The notes under the pieces are model-generated. The model had not been told where the DNA came from. It did not search any database and saw nothing but the letters and a program-made list of their open reading frames with translations. The position numbers and the translations under genes are program-made. From Thalassobacter stenotrophicus (lineage in GTDB: Bacteria; Pseudomonadota; Alphaproteobacteria; Rhodobacterales; Rhodobacteraceae): a stretch of DNA of 64,000 nt. This document shows, one piece after another, positions 37,492 through 47,043 of this stretch (position 1 is its first letter; every line of letters starts with the position of its first letter). Where the stretch lies: assembly GCF_001458315.1 (NCBI RefSeq), contig NZ_CYRX01000033.1, positions 248,001 through 312,000 on the forward strand, read 5' to 3'.

Positions 37492-39431
37492 GCCCGGGTT
37501 CGCCCCGATGAACTTGGGCCTGGCGGACGTAGCGGCAGGGCGTTTTGCATTTCTTCAATCTCGCGCCGCTGATCCGATGGATAGGCATCCAAGGGCGGCA
37601 GCCCGCCGTGCAGCGCCTGCAACATGATGTCCCGCGCGACGGGCGCTGCCGCAGATGACCCGCCGCCGCCATGCTCAACCACCACCGAAATCGCGTATTT
37701 TGGGGCGTCAAAGGGGGCAAAGCCCACGTACAAGGCGTGGTCGCGCCGGTTCCATGGCAGATCGGCGTTGCGAAACACCCCGCGCGCGCGTTCGGCAGGG
37801 GTAATGTTGCGCACTTGGCTGGTACCTGTTTTGCCGGCCCACTTGTGTTCCTCGGTCATGATGCGGCTGGCCCGCGCGGTCCCGCGTCGCCCGTTATTGA
37901 CGTCATACATCGCCTCACGGACCCATTGCAGGTGGAGCGGGTTCAGCCCCATGTCCGGGCCGTTTTCAATCGGTTGCTCAACCCCATCAACGGATTTCAC
38001 CATGCGGGGCATGATCGTGCGCCCCGTGGCCAGCCGCGCGGTCATAACGGCCAGTTGCAGCGGGGATGACAGCACAAAACCCTGCCCGATTGAGGCGTTG
38101 ACCGTGTCGCCGATCACCCATTCCTCACCGCGGTTTGCAAATTTCCAATCCTTGTTCGGGATCAGCCCGCTGGAGATTGAGGTCATGTCCACGTCATGGG
38201 CCACGCCTAGGCCCAGCTTGTGGGCCATTTCGGCGATTTTCTCAATCCCGACCCGCATGGAGATGTCGTAGTAATAGACGTCACAACTCTCCACGAGGGA
38301 TTTTTTCAGGTCCACGGGCCCATGTCCGGCACGTTTCCAACAGTGTGCGCGCCGGCCGCCCACGCGCAGGACGCCGTTGCATTGGATACGTTCCTCGGGC
38401 GTGATCAAACCGGCCTCAAGAGCTGCCAAAAGCGTGACCATTTTGAAGGTCGAACCCGGGGGATAGAGGCCTTGTGCGATCTTATTGTGCAGGGGGCGAT
38501 GATCGTTGTCGCGCAACAGATCAAAATCGCTTTGGCTGATGCCATCGACGAATTTGTTGGGGTCATAACTGGGCGAGGATACGGCCGCGACCAGATCGCC
38601 GGTTTCGACATCCATCACCACGGCGCTGGCGCTTTCGTCGCCAAGTCGGGCTTGGACGTAGTTTTGTAGGTTGGCGTCCATGGTCATCTGCACGCTCGCG
38701 CCGCGCTGGCCTTCTTCACGGCCCAGCTCGCGCATCACGCGCCCCAACGCGTTAACCTCAATGCGGCGCGACCCGGCTTTGCCGCGCAAAATATCCTCCA
38801 GCTTGGCCTCTGCCCCGAACTTACCGATCTTGAACTGGGGCATTTGCAGCAGCGGGTCGCGGTCTTCTTGGTTGGCCAAATCCCGTTCCGTCACACGGCC
38901 CACGTAGCCGATGGTATGGGCAAAATCCGCACCCAGCGGATAGCGGCGCAGCAGCCCCACTTCAGGGTAAAGGCCCGGCAACGCAGGGGCATTCACAGCA
39001 ACGATTGAGAATTCTTTCCACGTCAGGCCATCCGCCAGCGTCACGGGCACAAAGGGCGACCGGCGCCGCATCTCTCGCAACGCCCGCTGTAATTGCGCCT
39101 CATCTAGTGGGATTAGGGCGCGCAATTGCTCAATCGTGGCCTCAACATCATCGGTGTCTTCGCGCACAATTGTCACGGAATAGTTCTGCGCATTGTCCGC
39201 CAAAAGGGTGCCGTTGCGATCAAACATCAGCCCTCGAGCGGGCGCCAGCAGGCGCACGTTGATGCGGTTTTCCTCGGCTAGAAGGCGGTATTGATCCGCG
39301 TCCTCCACCTGTAGCTGGCGCATGCGCCCCGCGAGCAAACCAATAAACGCCAGCTTCAACCCACCCACGATTGCAGCGCGGCGAGTGATGCGCCGCAGGC
39401 TGTCTTCGCTGTCTTTGATATTGCGCTTCAT
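37488..39431 (-). CDS. mrdA: Penicillin-binding protein 2
   Basis: A 647-residue class B PBP, the transpeptidase of lateral wall growth. There is an N-terminal membrane anchor at about residues 20-38, a pedestal domain, then the transpeptidase with the active-site PPGSTFK (Ser327, Lys330), VESCD and the late KTGTSQ. The C-terminus has an Arg/Pro/Ser-rich tail. It is coupled to mreD upstream and rodA downstream by four-base overlaps. Confidence 0.96.
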   Translation of the reverse strand: MKRNIKDSEDSLRRITRRAAIVGGLKLAFIGLLAGRMRQLQVEDADQYRLLAEENRINVRLLAPARGLMFDRNGTLLADNAQNYSVTIVREDTDDVEATIEQLRALIPLDEAQLQRALREMRRRSPFVPVTLADGLTWKEFSIVAVNAPALPGLYPEVGLLRRYPLGADFAHTIGYVGRVTERDLANQEDRDPLLQMPQFKIGKFGAEAKLEDILRGKAGSRRIEVNALGRVMRELGREEGQRGASVQMTMDANLQNYVQARLGDESASAVVMDVETGDLVAAVSSPSYDPNKFVDGISQSDFDLLRDNDHRPLHNKIAQGLYPPGSTFKMVTLLAALEAGLITPEERIQCNGVLRVGGRRAHCWKRAGHGPVDLKKSLVESCDVYYYDISMRVGIEKIAEMAHKLGLGVAHDVDMTSISSGLIPNKDWKFANRGEEWVIGDTVNASIGQGFVLSSPLQLAVMTARLATGRTIMPRMVKSVDGVEQPIENGPDMGLNPLHLQWVREAMYDVNNGRRGTARASRIMTEEHKWAGKTGTSQVRNITPAERARGVFRNADLPWNRRDHALYVGFAPFDAPKYAISVVVEHGGGGSSAAAPVARDIMLQALHGGLPPLDAYPSDQRREIEEMQNALPLRPPGPSSSGRTRA

Positions 39432-39958
39432 GCGCGCCCTCCCAAAGTGTCAACTTCGCCGGGTTGCAGGCGTCGCACGCCTAGCACGCTGTGGGTGAAC
39501 AGAACGATAATCGGGTAAAACACGAGTGTCATCCCAACGTGGATGACTTGGCTGAAAAAAACGGGCGGCTCGGCCAGTAGGGCCAATAGTATAAGGCGTT
39601 CGGCGATAAAGCACGCTAGCATGACCGGCAGGATTTGGCCGAATTCCTCTGCGGGGGTGAGGGCTTCTGTCTGGACCACGCTGCGGCGCAGGAATTCTGT
39701 CGCGACCAGCATGATCAGGGTCCATAGCCCAAGGGGGCGCATCAATAACGCGTCCGCCGCGAACACCATCACCAAGACCAGCCCAAGGGGCACATAATCG
39801 GGGCGGCGCAGCACAAACGCGAACAACAAACACATGGCCAAGTCCGGGCCTGGAATGCCGCCGAACATCGGGCCAAGCGGCAGAAGGCTGGTAAAAATGA
39901 TCAGGCTCAGAAGGCCCGCAAGCAAAGCGCGTTGTTTCCAGACGGCATAGGGGGCCAT
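39428..39958 (-). CDS. mreD: Rod-shape-determining protein MreD
   Basis: A 176-residue integral membrane protein with five or six hydrophobic segments, identified by size, topology and its position between mreC and mrdA; MreD sequences are poorly conserved. It stabilises the MreBCD scaffold. It begins two bases after the mreC stop. Confidence 0.88.
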   Translation of the reverse strand: MAPYAVWKQRALLAGLLSLIIFTSLLPLGPMFGGIPGPDLAMCLLFAFVLRRPDYVPLGLVLVMVFAADALLMRPLGLWTLIMLVATEFLRRSVVQTEALTPAEEFGQILPVMLACFIAERLILLALLAEPPVFFSQVIHVGMTLVFYPIIVLFTHSVLGVRRLQPGEVDTLGGRA

Positions 39959-39960
39959 GC

Positions 39961-40863
39961 TCAGCCCTCCGGGTCCGGGGGCAATTGCGGCCCTTGGATT
40001 GGGGGGCGCACGGGTGCGATCAACCCGCCCATCGTATCAAGCGCAGGCACCGGCCGCGCGCGCAAGACCCGCAAAAACTCCAGTCGCTCCGCATCCGCAG
40101 ACAACTGAACGCGCCAGCGTTGGTCCGGGCCTTGGGCCATTTGACCAACCAACAAATCGGCGGGAAATACGCCGCCATCCCCCGATGTCACGACCCTATC
40201 ACCGGGGCGCACCTCGGTCGTGCGTTCCAAAAACTCGATCAGTGGTGCGGCGGTGGTGTCACCTGTCAAAATCGCTTGCTTGCCAGAGGGTTGGATCGTC
40301 ACGGGAATGCGGCTGACCGGGTCGGTCACAAGGATCACACGCGCGGTGCTGTCACCCACGCCTGCGATCCGGCCTACTACGCCCAGCCCGTCCACGGCCG
40401 CCCATCCATCGCGAATACCGTCATTCGCCCCGATGTTCAGCAGCACGGACCGGCGAAAGGGGCTGCCGCTGTCGGTCAAAACGACCCCAGTGACAAACGT
40501 CAATTCCGGCGACAACCTCACCTTGTTGAGGTCCAAAAGCCGCGCATTTTCCTGCTCCAGCTGAAGGGCAGCCTCACGCCAGGCCTTCATCTGTTGTAAC
40601 TCACGGCGCAGGTCTTGGTTCTGCTCATAGACGCGGGTGTAGCCCTCAAAATCCTGCACCAAACGGCCCAGCTTGGTCACAGGCACCATGGCCCATTCAA
40701 CGTTCGGAACTATGGCATCCACAAGCATGGAGCGAATACGCTCCGCGCGTGGATTATCGATCCGCCACAGCAGGACAATCGCCACCAACACAAAGATCAT
40801 CAGCCCCAGAATGAGGCGACGCACAGGGCGCTGGTAAAACTCTGTGTCAGAGTTGCGGGCCAT
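39961..40863 (-). CDS. mreC: Rod-shape-determining protein MreC
   Basis: A 300-residue bitopic protein: one membrane segment at about residues 14-33, a coiled coil (about 65-105), then the periplasmic beta-barrel domains with GVVGRIAGVGDSTARVILVTD. It links MreB in the cytoplasm to PBP2. A Pro-rich C-terminal tail is typical of Rhodobacteraceae MreC. mreB is 39 bases upstream. Confidence 0.94.
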   Translation of the reverse strand: MARNSDTEFYQRPVRRLILGLMIFVLVAIVLLWRIDNPRAERIRSMLVDAIVPNVEWAMVPVTKLGRLVQDFEGYTRVYEQNQDLRRELQQMKAWREAALQLEQENARLLDLNKVRLSPELTFVTGVVLTDSGSPFRRSVLLNIGANDGIRDGWAAVDGLGVVGRIAGVGDSTARVILVTDPVSRIPVTIQPSGKQAILTGDTTAAPLIEFLERTTEVRPGDRVVTSGDGGVFPADLLVGQMAQGPDQRWRVQLSADAERLEFLRVLRARPVPALDTMGGLIAPVRPPIQGPQLPPDPEG

Positions 40864-40902
40864 CGGGTCTCCGCTTGGGCGAGGTTAACGTTGCAGCCGG
40901 GT

Positions 40903-42282
<1,380 letters not shown>

Positions 42283-43869
42283 CTAGCCAGCGGCGTCCGT
42301 ATAGCGGATTTCCCGCGCATCAGAGCCGGACTTTTCGCGGCGCACCATCAGTCGGTTGAGCGCGTTGACGTAGGCCCGGACCGAAGCCACGACCGTGTCC
42401 GTATCCGCCGATTGGCCCGAAACGATCCGGCCGTCTTCTTCCATCCGCACGGTCACGGTGGCCTGCGCATCGGTCCCTTCGGTCACGGCGGACACTTGAT
42501 ACAATTGCAGGCGGGCCGAGTGCGCGACCAAGGCTTTGACCGCGTTGAATGCCGCATCCACGGGGCCGTCGCCGGTCGCGTCTGCGGAAACGCTTTCGCC
42601 GTCGATGGCCAGACGCAAGGTCGCCTCTTGCGGACCTTCGGTGCCGCACACCACACGCAGGTATTCCACCTTGATGCGGTCCTCGCCAGAGCGTTCCTCA
42701 TCCTGCATCAGCGCGATCAGGTCGTCGTCATAGATTTCCTTCTTGCGGTCCGCCAGCGCCTTGAACCGCACAAACACGTCGGCCAGTTGGTTGTCGGCCA
42801 GCTCATAGCCCAACTCACCCAACTTGGATCGCAGCGCGGCCCGGCCGGAGTGTTTGCCCATCACAAGGTTCGTCTCGGACAGGCCCACGTCCTCGGGGCG
42901 CATAATCTCAAACGTCTCTGCATTCTTGAGCATCCCGTCTTGGTGGATACCGCTTTCGTGCGCAAAGGCGTTCTTGCCGACGATCGCTTTGTTGAACTGC
43001 ACCGGGAACCCCGAAACAGAGGCCACGCGACGCGAAATCGCCATCAGCTTGGTCGTCTCAATCCCGGTGGTGTAGGGCATGATATCGCCGCGCACCTTCA
43101 GGGCCATCACAACCTCTTCGAGGGCGGTGTTGCCCGCGCGCTCACCCAAGCCGTTGATCGTACACTCAATCTGTCGCGCGCCGCCCTCAACTGCGGCCAG
43201 CGCGTTTGCGGTCGCCATGCCAAGGTCGTTATGACAATGCGTAGCGAAAATCACAGCATCAGCCCCGGGCACTTCGGCGATCAGACGCCGGATCAGGTCC
43301 GCACTTTCGCGCGGCGCGGTGTAGCCCACGGTGTCGGGGATGTTGATCGTGGTTGCGCCGGCCTTAATCGCAATCTCAACAACGCGCGCCAGATAATCCC
43401 ACTCGGTCCGGGTCGCATCCATCGGCGACCACTGCACGTTGTCACACAGGTTGCGGGCATGTGTGACCGTTTCGTGGATCTTGTCGGCCATCTCATCCAT
43501 GGTGAGGTTCGGGATGGCGCGGTGCAGCGGCGAGGTGCCGATAAACGTGTGAATGCGTGGCTTGGCGGCGTGTTTCACGGCCTCAAAGCAACGGTCGATG
43601 TCTTTGAAGTTGGCGCGTGCCAGCCCGCAGATCACCGAATTCTTCGACCGGCGCGCAATCTCGGAAACGGCTTCAAAATCACCGTCCGAAGCGATCGGAA
43701 AGCCCGCTTCGATAATATCCACACCCATTTCGTCGAGCATCTCGGCGATTTCGACCTTTTCGTCGTGGGTCATAGTGGCGCCGGGGCTTTGCTCACCGTC
43801 GCGCAATGTGGTGTCGAAAATTACGACTTTGTCTTTGTTTGCCTCTGGCGAAACGCGGTTCTGTGTCAT
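42283..43869 (-). CDS. leuA: 2-isopropylmalate synthase
   Basis: A 528-residue LeuA, the first committed enzyme of leucine synthesis, condensing acetyl-CoA with 2-oxoisovalerate. The catalytic TIM barrel opens with FDTTLRDGEQSPGATM and contains the metal motif HCHNDLGMA; the C-terminal LeuA dimer domain (about residues 390-528) binds leucine for feedback inhibition. The ATG at 43869 gives the usual N-terminus. A 26-residue upstream extension would run through the leader hairpin and is rejected. Confidence 0.96.
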   Translation of the reverse strand: MTQNRVSPEANKDKVVIFDTTLRDGEQSPGATMTHDEKVEIAEMLDEMGVDIIEAGFPIASDGDFEAVSEIARRSKNSVICGLARANFKDIDRCFEAVKHAAKPRIHTFIGTSPLHRAIPNLTMDEMADKIHETVTHARNLCDNVQWSPMDATRTEWDYLARVVEIAIKAGATTINIPDTVGYTAPRESADLIRRLIAEVPGADAVIFATHCHNDLGMATANALAAVEGGARQIECTINGLGERAGNTALEEVVMALKVRGDIMPYTTGIETTKLMAISRRVASVSGFPVQFNKAIVGKNAFAHESGIHQDGMLKNAETFEIMRPEDVGLSETNLVMGKHSGRAALRSKLGELGYELADNQLADVFVRFKALADRKKEIYDDDLIALMQDEERSGEDRIKVEYLRVVCGTEGPQEATLRLAIDGESVSADATGDGPVDAAFNAVKALVAHSARLQLYQVSAVTEGTDAQATVTVRMEEDGRIVSGQSADTDTVVASVRAYVNALNRLMVRREKSGSDAREIRYTDAAG

Positions 43870-43923
43870 GGTATTTGTCTCTATGCTTCTGTGCGTTTTT
43901 TGGTGACTGGCGCTGATCCTCCC

Positions 43924-43953
43924 CTGAGCGGTCGCGCCAAAAGGCACGCTCAG
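43924..43953 (-). promoter_or_regulatory. Attenuator-type hairpin in the leuA leader
   Basis: CTGAGCG (43924-43930) and CGCTCAG (43947-43953) pair perfectly; an inner CGCC/GGC(A) stem closes the loop. The hairpin begins at the stop codon of a Leu-rich leader peptide, so the ribosome's position would decide whether it forms. It lacks a T-tract on the minus strand, so it may be a pause or anti-terminator rather than the terminator itself. Confidence 0.5.
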
Positions 43954-44027
43954 AGGCGGCTAAGAAGCAGGCTTGCGTCTAGGAGAGCGTAGGCTCTGCC
44001 GGTGGGGATATGTGGACGCTGTGTCAT
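43950..44027 (-). CDS. leuL: leu operon leader peptide
   Basis: A 25-residue frame, ATG at 44027 and TGA at 43950, upstream of leuA on the same strand. Its second half reads AYALLDASLLLSRL: six of the last eleven residues are leucine (CTC, CTA, CTG, CTT, CTT, CTC). Clusters of the regulated amino acid next to a hairpin are the hallmark of ribosome-mediated attenuation. The Shine-Dalgarno is weak. It is too short for ordinary gene calling. Confidence 0.7.
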   Translation of the reverse strand: MTQRPHIPTGRAYALLDASLLLSRL

Positions 44028-44111
44028 TGCGCAACATCATACGTCTGCGTCGCGGTTTGAAAAGAGGTTAAATCAAATTGTCTTGATAAACCCCCGCGCT
44101 AGGTGCGGGTC

Positions 44112-44774
44112 ATGGAAAAAGCACTGGTGATAGGAGCGTCCGGCGGGATCGGACAGGCGTTAGTGGCCGAATTGGCACAGCGCTATGATGTAACGGCCCT
44201 TTCGCGCCGCGCCGACGGGCTGGACGTGACCGATGAGGCCAGCGTCGCGGCCACTTTGGGCGCGCTAGAAGAGCCGTTTGCCCGGATTATCGTGGCCACC
44301 GGTGCGCTGGAAATTGACGGCCATCAACCAGAGCGGACGATCAAGGCGCTGGAGCCGGAGGCGATGATGGCCCAGTTTCGCCTCAACACGCTGGGGCCTG
44401 CCCTCGTGCTCAAACATGTGTGGCGGTTGATCCCGCGCAAATCCCCCAGCGTGGTCGCGGTTTTGTCGGCGCGGGTGGGCAGCATCGGTGACAATAAAAT
44501 CGGCGGCTGGGTCAGTTACCGCACGGCCAAGGCGGGGGTGAACCAAGTCGTCCATACCGCCGCGATTGAGCTTGCGCGCACCCACAAACAGGCCTGCCTG
44601 ATTGCGCTGCACCCCGGCACTGTCGCCACGCCGTTCACCCAAAAATATCTGGGCCGCTACCCCTCCGTCCCGCCCCAAGAGGCAGCAGCCAATCTGGCGG
44701 GCGTGCTGGATGCGCGCCGCCCCGAAGACACAGGCCAATTCTATGATTGGGCCAACACACAGGTGCCATGGTGA
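44112..44774 (+). CDS. Short-chain dehydrogenase, C-factor-like
   Basis: A 220-residue SDR with the nucleotide motif GASGGIG (residues 8-14) and the catalytic pair in VSYRTAKAG. It resembles the CsgA/C-factor group of SDRs whose substrates are unknown. The ATG at 44112 is chosen over a GTG nine bases earlier. Its stop overlaps the start of the photolyase gene, so the two are co-translated. Confidence 0.85.
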   Translation: MEKALVIGASGGIGQALVAELAQRYDVTALSRRADGLDVTDEASVAATLGALEEPFARIIVATGALEIDGHQPERTIKALEPEAMMAQFRLNTLGPALVLKHVWRLIPRKSPSVVAVLSARVGSIGDNKIGGWVSYRTAKAGVNQVVHTAAIELARTHKQACLIALHPGTVATPFTQKYLGRYPSVPPQEAAANLAGVLDARRPEDTGQFYDWANTQVPW

Positions 44775-46288
44775 AACTTGTCTTAGTACTGGGCGACCAG
44801 CTTTCCCCCGAACTCAGCGCCCTGCGCGAGGCTGACAAAACCCGCGATGTGGTGGTCATGGCAGAGGTCATGGAAGAGGCCTCTTACGTTCCGCATCACC
44901 CCAAAAAGATCGCGTTCCTGTTCGCCGCCATGCGCAAATTCGCCGCTGAACTGCGGGCTGATGGCTGGGATGTGCGCTATTTCACGCTGGATGAGGGCCA
45001 CACCAGCATCGTGTCGGCCCTGTTGGCGGTCGCAGGGGACACCGGTGCCGCTGAGGTGTTGGCCACGGAACCCGGTGAATGGCGCGTGATCTCCGCGCTC
45101 GAGGACAGCCCCGTACCGGTTCACCAGTTCCCTGATGACCGTTTCTTGTGCAGCCATACCGAATTCGACGCATGGGCCGAGGGGCGCAAACAGCTTCGGA
45201 TGGAGTATTTCTACCGTGATATGCGGCGCAAAACCGGGCTGTTGATGGATGGCGACCAGCCCGAGGGCGGCAAGTGGAATTACGACCACGACAACCGCAA
45301 ACCCGCCCCCGATGAGGTCACGCACGAAGGCCCGCTTCAGTTTCAAGCCGATGAGACCACCGGAGAGGTCCTAGATCTGGTTGAGGCGCGGTTTGCCGAC
45401 AACTTCGGCACCCTGCGGCCATTTTCCTTTGCCACGGACCGGGCGGGCGCTCGCGCGGCGCTCACGCATTTCATCGACCAGGCCTTGCCCAAGTACGGTG
45501 ATTTTCAGGATGCGATGCTCACGGACAATCGCTTTCTCTATCACTCGGTCATTTCGATGTACATCAACGCGGGCCTTCTGCCTTGGCGCGAAGCCTGCGA
45601 TGCAGCCGAGGCAGCCTATAGGGCGGGCCATGCACCCTTGAACGCGGTTGAGGGGTTTATCCGTCAAATCATCGGGTGGCGCGAATACATGCTTGGCATC
45701 TATTTCCGCGAAGGACCCGACTATATGCACCGCAACGTGCTGGGCCACACTCGCAAGCTGCCCGCCCTCTACTGGGGCGCGGACACCCGGATGAAGTGCA
45801 TGTCCACCGCTGTCGCCGCCACCCGCGACGAGGCCTATGCACACCATATCCAGCGGCTCATGGTGACGGGGAACTTTGCGCTCTTGGCGGGGATCGACCC
45901 GTTTGAGGTGCACGAATGGTACCTTGCGGTCTATGCGGACGCTTACGAATGGGTCGAAGCCCCGAATGTCATCGGCATGAGCCAGTTCGCCGATGGCGGG
46001 ATCGTGGGGTCCAAGCCTTATGTGTCGGGCGGCAACTACATCAACAAGATGTCAGACCACTGCAAAACCTGCGCCTATAAGGTAAAGGAAAAGGCCGGGG
46101 ACGACGCCTGTCCGTTCAACGCGCTCTATTGGGCGTTTCTCAATCGTCACCGGGAACGGTTTGCCAAAAACCCTCGCATGGCGCAGATGTACCGGACGTG
46201 GGACCGAATGGACGATACCCATTGCGCAGAGGTGTTGGAACGCGCGGATCGGTTCCTTGCGAAGATGGAGCAAGGCGAAAGCGTTTAG
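44768..46288 (+). CDS. phrB: Fe-S bacterial cryptochrome/photolyase (PhrB type)
   Basis: A 506-residue flavoprotein of the FeS-BCP group, whose characterised members repair (6-4) photoproducts or act as light sensors. Four cysteines that hold the [4Fe-4S] cluster are present at residues 344 (MKCMST), 432 and 435 (CKTC) and 448 (DACPF). These match the PhrB cluster cysteines with a constant offset. The N-terminal domain (VLVLGDQLSPE) would bind the dimethyl-ribityllumazine antenna. The start overlaps the SDR gene by seven bases. Confidence 0.93.
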   Translation: MVKLVLVLGDQLSPELSALREADKTRDVVVMAEVMEEASYVPHHPKKIAFLFAAMRKFAAELRADGWDVRYFTLDEGHTSIVSALLAVAGDTGAAEVLATEPGEWRVISALEDSPVPVHQFPDDRFLCSHTEFDAWAEGRKQLRMEYFYRDMRRKTGLLMDGDQPEGGKWNYDHDNRKPAPDEVTHEGPLQFQADETTGEVLDLVEARFADNFGTLRPFSFATDRAGARAALTHFIDQALPKYGDFQDAMLTDNRFLYHSVISMYINAGLLPWREACDAAEAAYRAGHAPLNAVEGFIRQIIGWREYMLGIYFREGPDYMHRNVLGHTRKLPALYWGADTRMKCMSTAVAATRDEAYAHHIQRLMVTGNFALLAGIDPFEVHEWYLAVYADAYEWVEAPNVIGMSQFADGGIVGSKPYVSGGNYINKMSDHCKTCAYKVKEKAGDDACPFNALYWAFLNRHRERFAKNPRMAQMYRTWDRMDDTHCAEVLERADRFLAKMEQGESV

Positions 46289-46383
46289 ACTTTTCCGCAC
46301 AAAGCCCGCAGGAGCGCCCATATTTCGCCACCCTTGCCTGTCACCTTTGCATCATCGAGAACATAAAAACGGGCAGAACTCTC

Positions 46384-47043
46384 ATGTTTGCAAAACTGAT
46401 CCGCAGCGTCACAGGCGACGCAGACAAACGCGCCCAAGATGCGCAAACCGTTGCTGCCGCTGCCCTGCGCAAACTAGAGGCCGCAGCAGAGGCTGAGGCG
46501 CATGCGCTGCGCGGATCCGGCTCGTGGGATACGGATTACACGCCCGCGCAGGAAATGCAGCCATTGCCCCGGGCCGCACCTGCGGCACCCAAGCCGCCCG
46601 CCCGTGTTGCGATCCACGCCATGCGCCTGATGACGCCCGGCCATCTGGCGGTGTTCAACATGATTACCGACCGGCTTGAGGTTGAGGCCCCCGATATGAC
46701 CCTCCACGCACAAGTGTCGCTCGATGCGTTCTTGCATGTGGATCGTCGTGCGGCACAAACCGACCAAGATGCCGCCCGCGCGGGTTTCGTGGCGCAGCGG
46801 GTGGATATCTTGATCCTTGATGATGCGGGCCTGCCGGTCGCGGCGCTGGACTTTGTTGGCAACGCGCGGGATGCGGGGCCACTGGCTGATGCAAAAGCCG
46901 CGGCCCTAGAGGAAGCCGGCATCGGCTATGTCACCGCCAATGAACTGACCGCGCCCGACGATATCTGGACGCAGGTGTTCGCACACCTCTACCTAGAGGA
47001 CGACGATATGCCCCAAGCGAACCCTTCGGGCGTCGCGGTCTAG
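46384..47043 (+). CDS. Protein of unknown function, DUF2726-like
   Basis: A 219-residue soluble protein. An Ala-rich coiled-coil N-terminus (residues 15-45) and a Pro-rich linker lead to a C-terminal alpha/beta domain with FVAQRVDILILDDAGLPVAA. That resembles the nuclease-like DUF2726 fold, though I cannot confirm the catalytic residues. ATG at 46384 is the first with no overlap with the photolyase gene. Its stop interlocks with the MORN gene stop in CTAG (47040-47043). Confidence 0.6.
   Translation: MFAKLIRSVTGDADKRAQDAQTVAAAALRKLEAAAEAEAHALRGSGSWDTDYTPAQEMQPLPRAAPAAPKPPARVAIHAMRLMTPGHLAVFNMITDRLEVEAPDMTLHAQVSLDAFLHVDRRAAQTDQDAARAGFVAQRVDILILDDAGLPVAALDFVGNARDAGPLADAKAAALEEAGIGYVTANELTAPDDIWTQVFAHLYLEDDDMPQANPSGVAV

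Noticed and set aside
44000-44027. An alternative leader frame from the ATG at 44036 (MLRNDTAS...)
   Set aside because: It has only two leucines and no relation to the hairpin; the overlapping frame with clustered Leu codons explains the region better.
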